A stretch of 9,505 nt of DNA from assembly GCA_964444795.1 (NCBI GenBank), contig CAYUIQ010000305.1:1-9505 (forward strand). Reading direction: 5' to 3'. The DNA comes from JABMRP01 sp964444795 (lineage in GTDB: Bacteria; Planctomycetota; Planctomycetia; Pirellulales; Thermoguttaceae). The notes under the pieces were generated by a model, which was given only the letters and a program-made list of their open reading frames with translations, was not told the DNA's origin and searched no databases. Made by a program: the position numbers and the translations under genes. This document shows, piece after piece, positions 6,498-9,505 of the stretch; position 1 is the stretch's first letter, and each line of letters opens with the position of its first letter.

Positions 6498-6541
6498 CCA
6501 CCAGCAGAGCTGGTGGCATGAAGAAGCCCCCTGAAAGGGGC
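6498..6541. terminator. Double hairpin between convergent genes
   Basis: The first stem is CCACCAGC-AGA-GCTGGTGG (6498-6516), which starts on the base after the hydrolase stop codon. The second is GCCCC-CTGAAA-GGGGC (6526-6541). Read on the minus strand, the second stem is followed by TTCTTC, a weak U-rich tail, so it could end the LamG transcript. The first could mark the 3' end of the plus-strand mRNA. Neither has a full poly-U run. Confidence 0.55.
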
Positions 6542-6587
6542 CAGCCGGCGGGCGTGGCGGCCCGGCGGCTGCGGATTACATTGGAGC

Positions 6588-8099
6588 CTAGCAGGTGGGC
6601 CTGCGTCGCCGTCGGCCGTACCAGCCCAGGCCCAGCAGCCCGAGCGCGGCCAGCACGAAGGTGGAGGGCTCGGGGACTGCGGCTCCCCCGACGCTGCCGT
6701 TGATGATGATTTCGTCGAGCATCCACTTTTCATTTGGGTCAGACCCACCTGGTTCCGCCATGGAGCCACCGTCGAAGGATAACTTGACAAATTGGGCGGG
6801 AAGGTCGGCGATGTCCAGCAGCATGTTGTGCGAGCCATCCGCGAGCGGGCCAAACATCGTTTCGAGATCGAAGAAGGTACCCGCGCCGAAATCGCCAGGC
6901 GCGGACCCTGTCGTGCTGAAGGAAATGGTCACGTCATCCGGGGCATTATTGTTGGCGCCCGCGGTAATGTGGGTGCCAATGATGATCTCTTGGACTTCGG
7001 ACAATTCCCCCAGGTCGAAAATGATATTGGCCGCCGGAGCCCCACCATGTTGACCGAGCAGCGGCTGGCCGGCGCCACCGGCGCCCCCGGCCTGGCGGAC
7101 ACCATCCGTCAATTCACCCAAGCTGAAGGCCCCGAAGTTATTCGCCGGACTATGCACGGCATGGGCTCCGCCGCCGTTGCCGGAGTCGTCCAAATAGTGG
7201 GGACCCGAATTAGGCGATTGCCCCGGCGCGTGGAGTTCCCAGGCGTACTCCTTGTCCAGTGCAAGATTGATCGTGGTGGGAGGCTCGGGTCCGCCGCCGC
7301 CAGCACCCGTTAGACTGTTCTGCGAAAGCCACTCGATGTTGTCGCCGGTGAGTGCCGAGGTCCAATAGGCGTACTCGTCAATCTCGCCCCGGAAAAACTC
7401 GTTGTTGGAAACCCGCGAGCCAAGTTTCAAACCACCGAATGTCGTGGCGGTGGCTCCGACGGTATCGGTTCTTATGAGGGCGCCGTCTTCATATACCCTC
7501 AGATCGGTGCCGTCCCTCACGATCGCCTTGTGCGTCCACTGGCCATTGGTAAGCGGACTGAGGCCGGCATTCCCTCTATTCGAGGTGTCCCAATAGATCG
7601 CGTCGCCCCGCGGGGCGCCGTTAGCTTCGTAGTACCATAGAAAGCGTCCCGTTCCTCCGGGCGTGTCGTGAATGTACTGTGTGCCGCCTGGCGCCTGGTC
7701 GTTGTAGCGAACCCACATCGAGACGGTCGACTGGGTCCCCATGTCCACGTTGAAACCGTCTACCGTGGCCGCGCCACTGCCGTTGTTTGAGAGGGAGTTG
7801 TTGCCCGCATACGAAAACGGCGTCTCGGTCGACCAGGCGGGTGATCCGATAAGGCTTGCATTCTTTCCAGCTCCGGCGGCTCCGGTATCCGCCACCGTGG
7901 TCCCGGTGCCTTCGTCAAACAAATACTGATAATCGGCGTCGCCGGGCTGGATCGGGGCCGCCTGGCCAGGTTGAGTCATGATCGCGACGCTTACTGCGAC
8001 CAAGCTAATTGGAATGAAAAAAATCGTCACGAACCGTCTTCTCGACGCCATCGTCGGGGCGGCGAGGATCAATACGGCTGAAAACCTGTTGCGTCTCAT
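6588..8099 (-). CDS. Secreted LamG-domain protein with PEP-CTERM sorting signal
   Basis: With the ATG at 8099 the protein has 503 residues. This start is preferred over an upstream in-frame ATG at 8186 because GAGGAG (8112-8107 on the minus strand) sits 7 nt before it. Residues 1-48 are an extended export signal: a short hydrophobic stretch, RRR, a second hydrophobic segment (about 24-41) and a likely cleavage after GQAA (45-48). Residues 55-259 match the LamG/concanavalin-like fold (YQYLFDEGTGT at the start, RGEIDEYAYW near the end). A short Gly/Pro linker follows. Residues 277-468 look like a discoidin-type (F5/8C) galactose-binding domain, a weaker call. VPEPST at 475-480, a hydrophobic helix and RRRRRP form the PEP-CTERM tripartite tail recognised by exosortase. 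It probably binds surface or extracellular glycans. No enzymatic domain is visible. Confidence 0.88.
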   Translation of the reverse strand: MRRNRFSAVLILAAPTMASRRRFVTIFFIPISLVAVSVAIMTQPGQAAPIQPGDADYQYLFDEGTGTTVADTGAAGAGKNASLIGSPAWSTETPFSYAGNNSLSNNGSGAATVDGFNVDMGTQSTVSMWVRYNDQAPGGTQYIHDTPGGTGRFLWYYEANGAPRGDAIYWDTSNRGNAGLSPLTNGQWTHKAIVRDGTDLRVYEDGALIRTDTVGATATTFGGLKLGSRVSNNEFFRGEIDEYAYWTSALTGDNIEWLSQNSLTGAGGGGPEPPTTINLALDKEYAWELHAPGQSPNSGPHYLDDSGNGGGAHAVHSPANNFGAFSLGELTDGVRQAGGAGGAGQPLLGQHGGAPAANIIFDLGELSEVQEIIIGTHITAGANNNAPDDVTISFSTTGSAPGDFGAGTFFDLETMFGPLADGSHNMLLDIADLPAQFVKLSFDGGSMAEPGGSDPNEKWMLDEIIINGSVGGAAVPEPSTFVLAALGLLGLGWYGRRRRRPTC

Positions 8100-8500
8100 A
8101 GCTTCACTCCTCGAAACAAATGGCCTCGCCGCCACGGCCTCCGGCGGGTGCTGAAGGGCCGGGGCGCTGGCGGCGCGAACGAACACAAACTATGGTCGTG
8201 CGATTCGTAGCCGTTGAAGCCCCGGCGAATACCAGGTTGTGAATTCCAACGGCACACAAGTCTCAGTATTAACAGCGGCCCCAAGGACTGCAAGCAAATC
8301 TGCTCGCCCACCCGCAGGAATTCCCAGAATACTTGGAAATCGCCCCGAAAAGCCCCTCGTGATAGGGGTTGCCGCTGTTTCTGGACCACTCGACCCCTTG
8401 GATCGAGACAAAGACCCCCAATGAGGATTCTTGCTTGAACTCTCCGCGGGTCTAGAGATTCGTGTCCAGTTCCCCCTGCAATCTCTGGGCAAAGTTACGG
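8100..8500. other. Gene-poor region upstream of the LamG gene
   Basis: About 400 bp lie between the LamG start and the stop of the propeller gene, both on the minus strand. Overlapping open frames exist in several directions, but none has a good ribosome site or a recognisable domain. A small hairpin, CCCCT-CGTGAT-AGGGG, lies at 8353-8368. A poor promoter candidate on the minus strand is TTCAAC near 8216 with CATAGT near 8192. The region could contain the LamG promoter and the 3' untranslated part of the upstream gene, or a degraded mobile fragment. No tRNA-like fold was seen. Confidence 0.4.
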
Positions 8501-9505
8501 TCAGGGCCCTTTCTTCTCCGATGGGCCGTACACAATGCGGCACTTGACGATGCGCCGATTGAGCCCGTCCACGACGAACAGACGGTCTTTCCAAACGGAC
8601 AGCGCGGAGATCGTGCCGAAAGGAAGCTCGGGGTGCGGATACTTACTTCCCTTACCCTGGCAATCCATATTTCCGTAGCTTCCGAATTCTCCCACCAGCT
8701 TGCCCGTCTCGCGGTCAATCACTTGAACGCTGTGCTTGCCGGCGGCATACAAATAACCTCTGTCGTCCAGTGTTTGGTGCTGCCTCAAGGTCGTGCAATG
8801 ACAAGGCGGATTCGGCACTTGCGCCCACGATACACAGCCCTCCCACCGCCGGGACCAGAGTGGTTTGCCCCCGGAAGGCGAAAACTTCGATAACGCCAGA
8901 TAATCATTCCAGGGTCTCTCCGTGGGACGGTAGATGACGTACAAGCTTCCCTGGTCGTCGACTTGGATGCCTCGCACGCAACTCAGAACGAGCAGGCCGT
9001 TGTGCTTGAGGTTTCCGTCGGCGTCGTATACGTTGATTTGGCGGTTCATGGCGACATACGCGCTGACGGGCCGCGATCCCGCGGCGACGTCCACCTTGGC
9101 AACGTAGTAGATGTTGCCGCGGGGGTCAACATCCATGCCGTGGTAGACGTCGTGCCAGAAGTTTGCCTGCATCGCGTGATCCACCAGCAGAGCATTCGTT
9201 CCGGTGGCCTTGAAAGGAACCGGTTTCCCCGCGCGGTCGAAGCGGAGGAGTTCCACCTTGTCCCTTGACAATTTCCAGCGGTAGATCCTGCCGTCTTTTC
9301 CGAAAATGGAATCGATAAACAGCGGCTCCTCCGGATAGCGGAAATGGCGCTGGTAGTCCAACGTGAACCAAGGCGAGGTCATTTTCAAACCTTGGTCGTC
9401 GAAAAACACCGGCGGCCACTTCTTCAGCACGTTTCCCTGCTGGTCGAGCCGGTAGACCGTTCCGTATTGCTTGAGGCGGTAGTTGGAATCGTCTTCGACG
9501 TAGAG
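8501..9505 (-). CDS. NHL/SMP-30-like beta-propeller protein, 5'-truncated by the window
   Basis: The minus-strand frame is open from the stop at 8501-8503 to the window edge, giving 334 residues; the start lies beyond 9505. Repeating blade-like units are visible: VEDDSNYRLKQYGTVYRLD near the edge, DPRGNIYYVAKVD, DDQGSLYVIYRP, DDRGYLYAAGKHSVQVID and a final DRLFVVDGLNRRIVKCRI. The D-x-x-G-x-[IL]-Y-V pattern followed by a short variable loop is typical of NHL and related six-bladed propellers. Such proteins mostly act as extracellular or periplasmic binding or lactone-hydrolysing scaffolds; no catalytic residue set could be identified here. A GTG at 9430 is only an internal valine codon. Relation to the LamG gene downstream is suggested by orientation only. 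Confidence 0.75.
   Translation of the reverse strand, partial: LYVEDDSNYRLKQYGTVYRLDQQGNVLKKWPPVFFDDQGLKMTSPWFTLDYQRHFRYPEEPLFIDSIFGKDGRIYRWKLSRDKVELLRFDRAGKPVPFKATGTNALLVDHAMQANFWHDVYHGMDVDPRGNIYYVAKVDVAAGSRPVSAYVAMNRQINVYDADGNLKHNGLLVLSCVRGIQVDDQGSLYVIYRPTERPWNDYLALSKFSPSGGKPLWSRRWEGCVSWAQVPNPPCHCTTLRQHQTLDDRGYLYAAGKHSVQVIDRETGKLVGEFGSYGNMDCQGKGSKYPHPELPFGTISALSVWKDRLFVVDGLNRRIVKCRIVYGPSEKKGP

Noticed and set aside
8190..8594. Minus-strand open frame of 134 codons in the gap
   Set aside because: It overlaps the end of the propeller gene, lacks a good ribosome site, and shows no domain.
9428..9430. GTG start for the propeller gene
   Set aside because: The frame remains open to the window edge and the upstream residues continue the propeller pattern, so this codon is internal.

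Overview
The window looks like chromosomal DNA of a planctomycete, or a close relative in the PVC group. The reasons are the high-GC coding sequence, a secreted LamG protein ending in a PEP-CTERM sorting tag, a beta-propeller protein beside it, a carbohydrate-catabolism cluster with an AraA-type isomerase, and several families of short intergenic repeats. No rRNA, tRNA, CRISPR or phage gene was seen. The taxonomic call is inference.

Layout. Positions 1-111 hold a GCTCANN heptamer array that runs off the left edge. A DeoR-family repressor (141-917, minus) is transcribed away from a plus-strand series of four genes: a class I aldolase of the DeoC/FbaB/LsrF type (1287-2102), an AraA-like sugar isomerase (2118-3530), an FGGY carbohydrate kinase (3767-5230) and an amidohydrolase-2 family metal-dependent hydrolase (5439-6497). 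The right third is on the minus strand: a LamG/PEP-CTERM protein (6588-8099), a gap of about 400 bp without a convincing gene, and the C-terminal 334 residues of a beta-propeller protein (8501-9505) whose start lies outside the window.

How the genes work together. Isomerase, kinase and aldolase form a complete textbook logic: aldose to ketose, ketose to ketose phosphate, then retro-aldol cleavage to a triose phosphate plus an aldehyde. The substrate is not decided by the sequence. The class I aldolase is unusual beside an AraA-type isomerase, because the arabinose, fucose and rhamnose pathways normally use an epimerase or a class II aldolase. The amidohydrolase could be a lactonase or decarboxylase that feeds the route or drains it. 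No transporter is visible.

Regulation. The 918-1286 gap shows a near-consensus divergent promoter pair. TGAAC half-sites lie inside the deoR promoter spacer and over the predicted start of the catabolic transcript, which fits repression of both by the DeoR protein with release by a sugar phosphate. A 110-bp palindromic element sits in the predicted 5' leader of the aldolase mRNA.

Each plus-strand intergenic gap longer than 80 bp carries a different palindromic repeat: the 110-bp element, an inverted heptamer array, a GTGCCTGTCCCC-type REP set and a double hairpin. This repeat layer is the most distinctive feature of the window.
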